A stretch of 38,797 bases of DNA. It comes from a virus. Shown piece by piece: positions 30,500 through 36,730 of the stretch. The stretch is taken from IMG/VR virus record IMGVR_UViG_3300049433_000118, positions 1 to 38,797 of that record. One strand, given 5' to 3'. How positions within the stretch are numbered: position 1 is the first letter of the stretch; every line of letters starts with the position of its first letter. The notes beneath the pieces are model-generated. The model made no database searches. It was not told the DNA's origin and worked only from the letters and a program-made list of their open reading frames with translations. A program made the translations under genes and the position numbers.

Positions 30500-30548
30500 G
30501 CCGGGCGGGTTGTGTCGCCGGGCACGTCAGCCTGTGAGGGACTAGCCC

Positions 30549-31007
30549 GTGACCTGGACGATCATCGGCCTGATAGTGACCGCGGTCCTGGCGATCTTCG
30601 CGTCCTTCGGCGCCCCGGTGATCCTGATGAACCGCACCGCGAAGATGCACCGGGAAGACCGGATAGCCGACTGGGCGCGGCAGGACGCCCTGGCAGCAGC
30701 CGCCAAGGAGGCGGCCGACGAGGTGGCCAAGCAGACCAGCGGCAAGCTCGACGCCATCCACGGGCTGGTCGACGGCGCGTTCACGGCCGCGATGCGGGCG
30801 GAGCTCGACGCCACCCGGCGGGAGCTGGCCATGATGCGGGAGGTGGTCGCCATCAAGCAGGCAGCCGGGCACGAGCCGACCGTGGAGACCCTGGCCGCGA
30901 TCGAGGCCACGAACGCGAAGATCCAGACCCTGGCGGCCCAGCTGGCCGACCGTGAGGCGGCAGTGCAGGCGGCCGGGCTGCACGCTCCGCCGCCGGAGCC
31001 GGCATGA
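30549..31007 (+). CDS. Membrane-anchored coiled-coil protein
   Basis: A 152-residue protein from GTG 30549. There is one TM helix at the N-terminus (TIIGLIVTAVLAIFASFGAPVIL), then a long charged helix or coiled coil (EDRIADWARQDALAAAAKEAADEV, and later RRELAMMREVVAIKQ) and a Pro-rich end. This bitopic layout next to holin and endolysin genes suggests a role in lysis or tail-fibre assembly at the membrane. Stop and next start overlap (ATGA). Confidence 0.55.
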   Translation: MTWTIIGLIVTAVLAIFASFGAPVILMNRTAKMHREDRIADWARQDALAAAAKEAADEVAKQTSGKLDAIHGLVDGAFTAAMRAELDATRRELAMMREVVAIKQAAGHEPTVETLAAIEATNAKIQTLAAQLADREAAVQAAGLHAPPPEPA

Positions 31008-31357
31008 GCGCACCCGGGCCCGCGCCCCGCCGGACAGTCCAGCTCCCCGCCTGGTACCCGTGGGTAAACACCGCCATCCAGGTCGCCCTGACCGTCGTCG
31101 TCGTCATCCTGCTGCTGCAGAACGGCCAGCTGTCGCAGGCCAACCAGGCGAACATCACCGCGCAGCACGTCAGCAGCCTCCAGCAGTGCCAGCTGGCCAA
31201 CGAGACCCGGCTGCAGGACATCGCCATCTGGAACCGGCTGCTCAGCGTCTCGCCGTCCGCCGCCGCCGCGAAGGCCGAGGTCGCGGACCTGGAGCGCCTG
31301 GTGAAGGCCAAGGACACGCCGCGGGACTGCGCCGCCGCCTACCCCCTCAAGAAGTGA
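31004..31357 (+). CDS. Single-TM protein near the lysis cassette
   Basis: A 117-residue protein: a short Pro-rich cytoplasmic N-terminus, a TM helix (VNTAIQVALTVVVVILLLQN), then a helical domain with two Cys (LQQCQLANE and PRDCAAAYP) that could be disulfide-linked if outside. The topology recalls Rz-like or accessory holin proteins, but no motif proves it. It starts in an ATGA overlap with the previous membrane protein. Confidence 0.5.
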   Translation: MSAPGPAPRRTVQLPAWYPWVNTAIQVALTVVVVILLLQNGQLSQANQANITAQHVSSLQQCQLANETRLQDIAIWNRLLSVSPSAAAAKAEVADLERLVKAKDTPRDCAAAYPLKK

Positions 31358-31370
31358 CCCCGGAAGGGAA

Positions 31371-31649
31371 ATGATGACTGAGCTCACCAAGCCGAGTGTC
31401 GGGCGCATCGTCCACTACGTCAGCTACGGCACGCCGGGCGGCGAGTACGGCAGCGAGTGCCGCGCCGCGATCGTCACCGAGGTCACGCAGGCCGAGGTCA
31501 ACGAGGAGAATCCCGCAGGTGACGGCGCCTACCGCGGCACTGTCGGTCTGATGGTGGCCAACCCGGCCGGCCTGTTCTTCAACCGGGGCTGCCTTCAGGA
31601 CGAGGACGGCCACGCCGGGGGCACCTGGCACTGGCCGGAGAGGGTCTGA
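31371..31649 (+). CDS. Conserved actinophage protein of unknown function
   Basis: A 92-residue protein beginning PSVGRIVHYVSYGTPGGEY, with CRAAIVTEV, then VGLMVANPAGLFFN and ending GGTWHWPERV. I recognise this sequence type from many actinophage and actinomycete prophage genomes, usually near tail or lysis genes. It is a compact beta-barrel-like protein with no assigned activity. GGAAGGG precedes ATG 31371; a second ATG follows immediately. Confidence 0.6.
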   Translation: MMTELTKPSVGRIVHYVSYGTPGGEYGSECRAAIVTEVTQAEVNEENPAGDGAYRGTVGLMVANPAGLFFNRGCLQDEDGHAGGTWHWPERV

Positions 31650-31651
31650 GC

Positions 31652-32029
31652 ATGGCCGTCGAAACGAAAGTGCAGGCGTCTACCGCGGCCGCCGCCGTGT
31701 CCGGGCTGGCGCTGTGGGCGCTGGGCACCTACGTGTTCAAGGGCGACGTCCCGGACGTCGTCGTTTCCTGGGTGTACGTGATCATCCCGGCCGCGCTCGC
31801 GTTCGGCGCGGGCTACTGGGCTAAGCACACGCCCCGGCCGGGAGAGCAGCCTAAGTACCGCCTGCCGGCGTCGGGCCCCCCGGCGGCAACCGCTCCATCC
31901 ACGCGGGTCACCTGGCCAGAAACGCCGCCCCCCGTGCCGCCGTCCGGGACCGTCCAGGACCGTCCGGAACCGTCCGGGCCGCCGGCCAGCGTCCCGCCCG
32001 TGACCGGCACCCCGCCCGCGCAGCAGTGA
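31652..32029 (+). CDS. Holin (probable)
   Basis: A 125-residue protein with two TM helices: AAAVSGLALWALGTYVF, and VVSWVYVIIPAALAFGAGYWA followed by KHTPRPGE. This pattern (V-E-T-K-V-x-A at the start, G-x-V-P between helices, G-Y-x-A-x-H-T-P-R at the end of TM2) is the common actinophage holin type. The C-terminal half is a Pro-rich tail. It lies directly before the endolysin gene. Holins form membrane holes that release the lysin at the end of infection. Confidence 0.78.
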   Translation: MAVETKVQASTAAAAVSGLALWALGTYVFKGDVPDVVVSWVYVIIPAALAFGAGYWAKHTPRPGEQPKYRLPASGPPAATAPSTRVTWPETPPPVPPSGTVQDRPEPSGPPASVPPVTGTPPAQQ

Positions 32030-32042
32030 AAGGCAGGCCGTC

Positions 32043-33020
32043 ATGACCACACCCCGCAGCACCCCGTTCCGCGCGGGCGGCACCGACGGGCCGAGGGCCA
32101 AGACCAGGTTCACGCAGGCGCAGGCCGGCCCGGCCGTGCTGCTCGCCGACGTCTCAGAATTTCAGGCCGATTTGGCCGACGCTGTCTACCTGCGGTGGTC
32201 CAAGGCGGTCGTGATCCGCGCCGCCTACGGCAGCCAGCACGATGACAAGGCGTGGTACGGGGGGCAGCGCCGCCAGCTGCTGCACGCCGGCGGCGCGCGG
32301 TTCATTGGGATTTATCAATATTTGGTCGCCGGGCAGGACGGGGCCGCCCAGGCGGACGCGCTGCACCGGCTCGTCGGCGCGCTCCGGCCGGGAGAGGTCC
32401 TCATCGCGGACTTCGAGGAGGGCCAGCACGCGATGCTGACCGCCTGGTACAACCGGATGATCCTCCTGTACGGGACGGGCATCCGCCCGTACCTGTGGAC
32501 CTACAGCGGCCTGTTCTTCGCGGAGGCGAACGGGGCGGCGCCGGTCGAGTGGGTCGCCGCCTACGGGCAGGCCGAGCCGGCAGTGCCGCACAAGCTGTGG
32601 CAGTTCACCTCGTCGTTCCCGGTGCCGGGAGTGGGGCGGTGCGACTGCTCGGTGTTCCACGGCACGATCGACCAGCTGGCCGCGCTCGCCTACCAGGGGT
32701 CCAAGCCCGCGCCGCAGCCGGACTTCGGGCCGCCGGCCCGCGTCACGGTCCGCGCCGGGGACACGAACGTGGAGGTGCTGACGGCGGACGCGCCGGCCGG
32801 GATGACGCCGGGGCACTTCGAGGTGTCGGTGTACACGGGGTCGTTCCCGTCGGCGGCGACGCTCGTGGACAGCTACCCCCGGTTCATGGGGATGGCCCCC
32901 AAGTCGTTCGGCGGCCTCGGCGGGCTCGCCTCCGGCACGCACATGACCTGCCGGGTTGTGGCCGTGGACGCGGACGGCACCCGCAGCGCTTACGCCGACG
33001 TCCACTTCGAGATGCCGTGA
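32043..33020 (+). CDS. Endolysin, GH25 lysozyme (muramidase)
   Basis: A 325-residue endolysin. Residues about 30-220 are a GH25 barrel: LLADVSEFQADL (first catalytic Asp region), KAVVIRAAYGSQHDDKAW, FIGIYQYLV, VLIADFEEG (D-x-E catalytic pair), PYLWTYSGLFFAEAN, and LWQFTSSFPVPGVGRCDCSVFHG near the end, which replaces the usual W-Q-Y-x-x-x-G-x-V-D-x-x. The C-terminal 90 residues form a fibronectin-III-like domain (ARVTVRAGDTNVEVLTADAP, then MTCRVVAVDADGTRSAYADV), probably for wall binding. It has no signal peptide, so export relies on the holin. It hydrolyses MurNAc-GlcNAc bonds. Confidence 0.88.
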   Translation: MTTPRSTPFRAGGTDGPRAKTRFTQAQAGPAVLLADVSEFQADLADAVYLRWSKAVVIRAAYGSQHDDKAWYGGQRRQLLHAGGARFIGIYQYLVAGQDGAAQADALHRLVGALRPGEVLIADFEEGQHAMLTAWYNRMILLYGTGIRPYLWTYSGLFFAEANGAAPVEWVAAYGQAEPAVPHKLWQFTSSFPVPGVGRCDCSVFHGTIDQLAALAYQGSKPAPQPDFGPPARVTVRAGDTNVEVLTADAPAGMTPGHFEVSVYTGSFPSAATLVDSYPRFMGMAPKSFGGLGGLASGTHMTCRVVAVDADGTRSAYADVHFEMP

Positions 33021-33112
33021 CCAGGCTCAGGCGGGCGCTGGACCGGTGGCGGCAGGCGCGGAACGCCCGCGCCCTGGCCCGCAACAACGCGTGGGCGGGA
33101 TCTAGGCCGTAA
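33017..33112 (+). CDS. Tiny basic peptide after endolysin
   Basis: A 31-residue ORF from GTG 33017 (GTGA overlap with the endolysin stop) to TAA 33112. It is very basic (RLRRALDRWRQARNARALARNN). The overlap and its place just before the terminator suggest it is translated, but it could be a chance frame. Confidence 0.35.
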   Translation: MTRLRRALDRWRQARNARALARNNAWAGSRP

Positions 33113-33142
33113 GCTGGCAGCCGGGAAGCTCACAGGGCAAGG

Positions 33143-33174
33143 AAAAGAGGGACCGCTCAGGCGGTCCCTCTTTT
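33143..33174. terminator. Bidirectional intrinsic terminator
   Basis: A perfect 14-bp stem, AAAAGAGGGACCGC (33143-33156) with GCGGTCCCTCTTTT (33161-33174), and a TCAG loop. A-tract on the left and T-tract on the right give a U-run on both strands. It lies between the end of the late forward operon (33112) and the end of the reverse operon (33187), exactly where both need stopping. Confidence 0.93.
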
Positions 33175-33194
33175 CGCGTCTGCGGGCTAATCGG
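33161..33194. repeat. Direct repeat copy 1 (terminator right arm)
   Basis: The right arm of the terminator plus about 20 nt beyond it recurs at 33438-33471. The first 27 nt are identical (GCGGTCCCTC through TGCGGGC), followed by one inserted T and then a shared AATCGGT. Copy 1 ends in the 3' end of the reverse gene 33187-33351. Confidence 0.8.
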
Positions 33195-33351
33195 TTTCGT
33201 TAAGCGCCAGGCGCATGTCGCGAAGTGACGCGAGGTCGGTACTCGCGTCCGTGTAGGCGTCATCGTCGCCTGCCTGGAACGCTGCCGATGCGCGGTTATT
33301 CGCGTCCCGGATCGCGTTATCGAGCATTTGCGCGTCTTCTGACTTAGCCAT
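33187..33351 (-). CDS. Small acidic helical protein, reverse operon
   Basis: A 54-residue protein starting at ATG 33351 with an A/G-rich AGGAAAGGGAAAG ribosome site; the longer frame upstream lacks one. It is acidic and Ala/Asp-rich (DNAIRDANNRASAAFQAGDDDAY, then SLRDMRLALNETD), predicted helical. It is the last gene of the reverse operon before the terminator. No family recognised. Confidence 0.55.
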   Translation of the reverse strand: MAKSEDAQMLDNAIRDANNRASAAFQAGDDDAYTDASTDLASLRDMRLALNETD

Positions 33352-33437
33352 TTCTTTCCCTTTCCTGGGTGAGTCCGGCTGGCACTGCCAGCCTGCGGCT
33401 GATCGTCCCTGCCGTCTGTCCAGATCTGGACACAACG

Positions 33438-33471
33438 GCGGTCCCTCTTTTCGCGTCTGCGGGCAATCGGT
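33438..33471. repeat. Direct repeat copy 2 (terminator half-site)
   Basis: The second copy of the 34-nt repeat, again just past the 3' end of a reverse gene (33471-33695). Here the left arm of the terminator stem is absent, so no equivalent hairpin forms. A 12-bp palindrome TCCAGATCTGGA lies upstream at 33419-33430. It looks like the remnant of a duplicated gene-plus-terminator unit. Confidence 0.7.
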
Positions 33472-33695
33472 CACCGCCGTCGCGCGAGTTCCGCGCGCAG
33501 CAGGTCCGGGTCAACGATCATCCGCACCCCGGCGACCGTCAGGCTGTCCCAGCGCTCCCGGTTGCGGGGGTATCGCTCGGTCCAGTCGAGCATGCTCCGC
33601 AGGCGCTCCGCGCCCAGTGCCCGCAGGGCGGCGGCCATGGCGTCGCGCTCGATCAGGTCCGGTCGCTGCAAGGAAGTTGCACGAGCAAAATCCAC
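33471..33695 (-). CDS. Small helical protein, reverse operon
   Basis: A 74-residue protein if read from GTG 33695, which has AGGGAG 8 nt upstream; this overlaps the end of the next upstream gene by 43 nt. ATG 33638 gives a 55-residue alternative starting 15 nt after that gene's stop. It contains ALGAERLRSMLDWTERYPRNRERWDSLTVAGVRMIVDPDLLRAELARRR, a compact helical domain with a basic C-terminus. No family recognised. Confidence 0.5.
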   Translation of the reverse strand: MDFARATSLQRPDLIERDAMAAALRALGAERLRSMLDWTERYPRNRERWDSLTVAGVRMIVDPDLLRAELARRR

Positions 33696-33883
33696 GGGCC
33701 TAACTCCCTGTGACTCAGATCAGGTGGCAAAACGAGAAGGCCAGCCCCGGCCTGCGGTTCCAGGATCGTCGCCAGCACGCTGAGTTGCTCCGCCGCGTCC
33801 TTGTCCCCGGCCGCGACCCGCTGGCCCAGCTCCAGCACGGCCGTCGTCACCCGCATCAGCGCGGGCAGGCACGACGAGTCCAA
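33653..33883 (-). CDS. Hypothetical protein, reverse operon
   Basis: A 76-residue protein from TTG 33883, supported by GGAG five nt upstream; an internal ATG ten codons in is the alternative. The first 45 residues are a clear amphipathic helix set (LMRVTTAVLELGQRVAAGDKDAAEQLSVLATI); the rest is Leu/Pro-rich and overlaps the downstream gene, so the true C-terminus may be less conserved. No family recognised. Confidence 0.45.
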   Translation of the reverse strand: MDSSCLPALMRVTTAVLELGQRVAAGDKDAAEQLSVLATILEPQAGAGLLVLPPDLSHRELGPWILLVQLPCSDRT

Positions 33884-33944
33884 GGCAGCTCCGGTAGAAG
33901 TCAGCCGAAGTTCGGTAGGGCGGTAGAGGGGCGCGAGCGCGCGG

Positions 33945-34151
33945 CTAAATCGTATCGCCCTCGCCCGGCTTGCCGTCCCGCTGCGCCAGCCGCTCGCGCA
34001 GGTCGTCGAGCGTCATCGCGCTCACCACTGGTGTCCCCGCCGGGACCGCCTCCCAGATCGCGCCCGGCCGCCTGACGTCCCACTCCGGGCTCTCCTCGGC
34101 GATCTCGGCGAGCAGCTTCTCTTCCCGCCTCGCGCGGTCACGGCCCAGCAT
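33945..34151 (-). CDS. Hypothetical protein, reverse operon
   Basis: A 68-residue protein from ATG 34151. A basic helix (GRDRARREEKLLAEIAEESPEWDVRRPGAIWEAVP) is followed by GTPVVSAMTLDDLRERLAQRDG. The latter resembles a short helical dimer segment, somewhat like antitoxin-type peptides, but this is not a confident match. The start overlaps the stop of a 15-codon ORF as TGATG. Confidence 0.5.
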   Translation of the reverse strand: MLGRDRARREEKLLAEIAEESPEWDVRRPGAIWEAVPAGTPVVSAMTLDDLRERLAQRDGKPGEGDTI

Positions 34152-34198
34152 CAGGCCGCCTCGATCTCGGCGGGCAACGCGAAGTTCCGCAGGCTCAC
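34151..34198 (-). CDS. 15-residue micro-ORF linking two genes
   Basis: GTG at 34198 overlaps the stop of the upstream gene (GTGA), and its TGA (34151-34153) overlaps the ATG of the downstream gene (TGATG). The peptide is VSLRNFALPAEIEAA. Both junctions have the exact geometry used for coupled translation elsewhere in this genome, so ribosomes could pass through all three frames. It may simply relay coupling. Confidence 0.35.
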   Translation of the reverse strand: MSLRNFALPAEIEAA

Positions 34199-34377
34199 CC
34201 CCACCACCTCGCCCATGCGGACAGGTTCGGGTCCTCCATCGCCTCGTGGACGGCGTCATTCGCCCTGTTGAATTCCTCGTCGGTGGCGTTCCTTGGCACG
34301 CGCTCCAGCTCATCCATCGCGTCGGTATACCTCTGGGCGGACGCCTTCTGCTCGGGCGCCTTGCTGAACAGTCCCAT
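34195..34377 (-). CDS. Small protein with MGLFSKAP N-terminus (copy 1)
   Basis: A 60-residue helical protein: MGLFSKAPEQKASAQRYTDAMDEL, then NRANDAVHEAMEDPNLSAWARWWG. A GAGGAACGAG ribosome site precedes ATG 34377. Its 5' leader and first eight codons are nearly identical to those of the gene at 34810-34953, although the rest differs. The short amphipathic N-terminus could be a membrane or partner targeting tag. Function unknown. Confidence 0.55.
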   Translation of the reverse strand: MGLFSKAPEQKASAQRYTDAMDELERVPRNATDEEFNRANDAVHEAMEDPNLSAWARWWG

Positions 34378-34411
34378 TTCTCGTTCCTCTTTCCGTGGTC
34401 GGTGATTGCGG
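34353..34411. repeat. Duplicated leader + start region, copy 1
   Basis: The 28 nt at 34353-34380 are identical to 34929-34956, covering the codons for MGLFSKAP and the bases just before the ATG. A further 31 nt upstream of each (34381-34411 against 34957-34987) match with a few changes. So two reverse genes share a promoter-proximal or ribosome-site cassette of about 59 nt. Confidence 0.8.
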
Positions 34412-34413
34412 TG

Positions 34414-34611
34414 CTAGCTCTTGCCCGCCTCGATCGCGCCGAGCAGCAGGTCCAGCGTCCGGGCCGTCAGCAGCTCCCGCGACGCCCGGTACTCCAGCCG
34501 GTCCGGGTCGAACCGGATCACCCAGCCCGCCCGCACGGCCGCGTCGACGCGCGCCTGGCGGGCCTCCGCCGCTGCCCGCGCTTCGCCGGGCCCCATGTCC
34601 GTCGGCCCCAT
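34414..34611 (-). CDS. Hypothetical protein, reverse operon
   Basis: A 65-residue protein from ATG 34611 (TGATG overlap with the previous stop). It has an Ala/Arg-rich helix (GEARAAAEARQARVDAAVRAG), then WVIRFDPDRLEYRASRELLTARTLDLLLGAIEAGKS. It could be a small DNA-binding or adaptor peptide; no motif is recognised. Confidence 0.5.
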   Translation of the reverse strand: MGPTDMGPGEARAAAEARQARVDAAVRAGWVIRFDPDRLEYRASRELLTARTLDLLLGAIEAGKS

Positions 34612-34760
34612 CAGTTCTCCCCCGCCCGGCGCCGGGCCAGCCGGTCCGCCGGCCTGTCCGCGTTCAGCGGCTGCGCCTTGCCTGTCGCCAGCCGGGCCTG
34701 CCGCTCGGCCTCCCGGCGGTCCGCGCGCGCCTTCGCCGCCGCGTCATCGTCCTTCGCCAT
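34611..34760 (-). CDS. Small highly charged helical protein
   Basis: A 49-residue protein from ATG 34760 behind GGAGAGGAA. Almost entirely charged and helical (KDDDAAAKARADRREAERQARLATG, then RPADRLARRRAGEN). The longer frame starting at 34898 lacks coding character upstream of this ATG. Its stop overlaps the next gene as TGATG. Function unknown. Confidence 0.45.
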   Translation of the reverse strand: MAKDDDAAAKARADRREAERQARLATGKAQPLNADRPADRLARRRAGEN

Positions 34761-34809
34761 TACCGTTCCTCTCCCGCCGCGCCCCGGCGGCGCGCCCTCA
34801 GGACGGCGG

Positions 34810-34953
34810 TCACGACGGCCGCGGGTCGGTGATCTCGCATATCTCGTCGCACTCGCACAGCATGTGCCGGTCCGTCCACGCCTCCGCCTCTGCGTCATTC
34901 CTGGACGCGGGCGGAAGCGGCGCCGGCGCGGGCGCCTTGCTGAACAGTCCCAT
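34810..34953 (-). CDS. Small Cys-rich protein with MGLFSKAP N-terminus (copy 2)
   Basis: A 47-residue protein: MGLFSKAPAPAPLPPASR, an acidic helix, then MLCECDEICEITD with three closely spaced Cys, and a short end. The N-terminus, ribosome site and leader are duplicated from the copy at 34195-34377, showing cassette shuffling of start regions onto different bodies. It may bind a metal. Function unknown. Confidence 0.5.
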   Translation of the reverse strand: MGLFSKAPAPAPLPPASRNDAEAEAWTDRHMLCECDEICEITDPRPS

Positions 34954-34987
34954 TTCGCTTCCTCTTTCCGGTGGCTGGTGATTGCGG
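34929..34987. repeat. Duplicated leader + start region, copy 2
   Basis: Partner of the repeat at 34353-34411. Both copies lie at the 5' end of a reverse gene and include the ribosome site and the first codons. Confidence 0.8.
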
Positions 34988-34989
34988 GG

Positions 34990-35526
34990 TCAGCCCTCGC
35001 CGTGGCGGCGGAGGATCTCGGCGACCTGCTCAGGGTCGGTGCCGTGGAAGTGCATGCGGCAACGCTCGCTGCGGCCCTTGCTCTGGTTGCAGGGCAGGCA
35101 GAGAGTCTGGAAGCCTTCAGGAAAGCCGTTCTTGATCAGCCAGCGATATACGGGTAGTGGGCTCCGGCTCTTCCCGCCGAGTTCTCTGCGGTGCCGCCCG
35201 CCATCACCGTTGACGTGGTCGATCGACGGCTGTTCCGTGCTGCCGCAGCAGGCGCAAGACCAGCCGTAATGGTCAAACACGGCCTGACGGAGCGTCTCGT
35301 GGTTGCGCTTGCGGCGCGCTCTGGGCTTGGCCGGATCTGCCCAGTAGCGTTCGCGCTGCAATTGAGGACCGTCCGGGTTGGCGCGATACGCCGCCAGCTT
35401 CCCCGGCTTGTGGCACGCCTTGCAGACGTTCATGCGCCCGTCAGGCTTGCCGCGGTCCCGGTAGAACTCTTCCAGCGGCTTGTCCGCGTTGCAGCGCTGG
35501 CACGGCTTAGTCAAGGCTGGCGTCAT
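34990..35526 (-). CDS. HNH endonuclease
   Basis: A 178-residue protein. The N-terminal zinc module CQRCNADKPLEEFYRDRGK then CKACHK is of the kind also found in the HNH gene at 10688. The C-terminal HNH domain reads CACCGSTEQPSIDHVNGDGGRHRREL, with the catalytic D-H, then FQTLCLPCNQSKGR with C-x2-C-N, and a closing Cys/His stretch. The ATG has AAGGGAG upstream and overlaps the previous gene by 20 nt. It is probably a free-standing homing-type or early-region nuclease. Confidence 0.8.
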   Translation of the reverse strand: MTPALTKPCQRCNADKPLEEFYRDRGKPDGRMNVCKACHKPGKLAAYRANPDGPQLQRERYWADPAKPRARRKRNHETLRQAVFDHYGWSCACCGSTEQPSIDHVNGDGGRHRRELGGKSRSPLPVYRWLIKNGFPEGFQTLCLPCNQSKGRSERCRMHFHGTDPEQVAEILRRHGEG

Positions 35527-35908
35527 CGTTCTCCCTTACCTGCCGCATGATCGCGGCGACCTGTTCGGCATCGGCGCCGGCGCCGACGTGCAGGTGCCAG
35601 TGCTGGTGCAGCTCCCGCGCCGCGGGCGGCTCGATCGCGGGCCGCCCCGGCGCGGGAAGCTCGTGCAGCGCCGGAGCCGGGACGATCCCCCGGGGCACCG
35701 GGGCCGGGTGCCGCGCCCGGTACAGCAGGAACACGGCCAGCGCCGCCACGGTCAGGACGACAACCGCCGCTGCGGCGGCCAGCAGCACGATGACCGCGGT
35801 CGCGACCGCCGCGGCGGCGCCGGACGCGGCCAGGATGACGACGCCGGCGACAAGCAGGATCACGCCGCCGCCGGGGCTGCGGTCGTCGGTCTGCCAGGTG
35901 CCCTTCAC
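35507..35908 (-). CDS. Membrane protein, reverse operon
   Basis: A 133-residue protein from GTG 35908 (GTGA overlap with the gene before it). It has two adjacent TM helices (GGGVILLVAGVVILAASGAAAAVATAVIVLL and VVLTVAALAVFLLYRARH), then a Pro-rich linker and a C-terminal domain, LHQHWHLHVGAGADAEQVAAIMRQV. It lies in the cluster leading away from the FtsK-like translocase; small membrane proteins beside tra genes (Spd proteins) in Streptomyces plasmids share this size and topology, but similarity is only general. Confidence 0.55.
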   Translation of the reverse strand: MKGTWQTDDRSPGGGVILLVAGVVILAASGAAAAVATAVIVLLAAAAAVVVLTVAALAVFLLYRARHPAPVPRGIVPAPALHELPAPGRPAIEPPAARELHQHWHLHVGAGADAEQVAAIMRQVRENDDASLD

Positions 35909-36150
35909 TGCCGGGCCTTCCTTCGCTCGGCGAGCGCCACGCGCCCGCGGTGCACGGTCCTCGCGCCGAGGCGGATCCGCCTGCCGCCGTCGCAGTGGCG
36001 GCACTGGCCGAACCGCGCCCGCTTGCTGCCGGGGTTGCGCCCGCTGCCCTCGCAGCGGCGGCACGGCCGGTACGGCCACAGGTAGAGGGTGACCACCCGC
36101 CCGGCGGCGAGCAGCAGGATGATGACGATCCACGTCAGGGCGGCGCTCAC
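35905..36150 (-). CDS. Membrane-anchored zinc-finger protein (DnaJ-type CxxCxGxG)
   Basis: An 81-residue protein from GTG 36150 (GTGA overlap). There is one TM helix (ALTWIVIILLLAAGRVVTLYLW), then CRRCEGSGRNPGSKRARFGQC and RHCDGGRRI, i.e. one complete C-x2-C-x-G-x-G ... C-x2-C zinc unit like those of DnaJ, and a basic tail. The finger would be on the cytoplasmic side. It may recruit a partner to the membrane near the translocase; inferred. Confidence 0.6.
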   Translation of the reverse strand: MSAALTWIVIILLLAAGRVVTLYLWPYRPCRRCEGSGRNPGSKRARFGQCRHCDGGRRIRLGARTVHRGRVALAERRKARQ

Positions 36151-36608
36151 GTGACGTGCTCCAGCGGGCAGTCCTCGAGCCCGTCCCGGTACGCCCGGCA
36201 GGCGTGCCGCGCGCACTCGTCGTCCCGGCAGAGCCGGTAGTCGTGCGCCTGGCGCGCCGCGGGCCTCCTGGCGGCCGCCGGGCGCTTCTCCCGCGCCTTG
36301 CGGCGGCGCTCGGCAGCGGCCGCCTTCCGGCGGTCCGCGGCGGCCTTGCGCCGCGCCCTCGCCGTCTCCCGGCGCCGCGCCGCGGCGTCACGGCGGCGCT
36401 GGGCCTGGCGCTCGCGTTTCTCGGCCCGCTCGGCGGCGGCCTTGCGGCGCTTGAAGTCCGTGCTGACGGCGCAGGCATGCGCCAGCGGGTTCGTGTACCG
36501 CTTGCCGCACGTGCCGCACTTCACCGAGACCTGGCGCGCCCGCTGGCGCACGGCGCGCTTCAGCGGCGCCTGGACCTTCCGGCGGACGACGCGCTTGATC
36601 AGTCCCAT
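36147..36608 (-). CDS. Arg/Ala-rich basic zinc-finger protein
   Basis: A 153-residue protein. MGLIKRVVRRKVQAPLKRAVRQ is followed by a C-x2-C ... H-x-C finger (VKCGTCGKRYTNPLAHAC), then a 65-residue helix of Lys/Arg/Ala/Glu, and a final Cys-rich part (YRLCRDDECARHACRAYRDGLEDCP). It is strongly basic and probably binds nucleic acid. ATG 36608 is preferred; an ATG at 36629 lies inside the palindrome. It is the first gene downstream of the GTGCAGCG repeat block, in the same direction as the translocase. Confidence 0.55.
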   Translation of the reverse strand: MGLIKRVVRRKVQAPLKRAVRQRARQVSVKCGTCGKRYTNPLAHACAVSTDFKRRKAAAERAEKRERQAQRRRDAAARRRETARARRKAAADRRKAAAAERRRKAREKRPAAARRPAARQAHDYRLCRDDECARHACRAYRDGLEDCPLEHVT

Positions 36609-36620
36609 GTGATAACCCTG

Positions 36621-36730
36621 CCGCTGCATGTGCAGCGGGTACGCTGCACGTCCTGACCTGCGAAATCACCCTGGCCCGCTGCACCCGCTGCACGGCTCAC
36701 CCCTCCCGGCCTGCGGTGCCGCGTGCAGCG
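36621..36730. repeat. Cluster of GTGCAGCG 8-mers at the 3' end of the translocase gene
   Basis: In the minus-strand sense, GTGCAGCG occurs at 36686-36693, 36677-36684 and 36642-36649, with ATGCAGCG at 36622-36629; inverted copies lie at 36630-36637 and 36723-36730. Two form a tandem GTGCAGCGG pair, two form a perfect 8-bp stem with a 4-nt loop (36630-36649), and CCGCTGCA-TG-TGCAGCGG (36621-36638) is a second dyad. Candidate recognition site for the translocase or an operator. Confidence 0.75.

Noticed and set aside
33143-33174. Attachment (att) core site
   Set aside because: The symmetrical stem with flanking A and T tracts between convergent operons is fully explained as a bidirectional terminator; no integrase lies nearby in the window.
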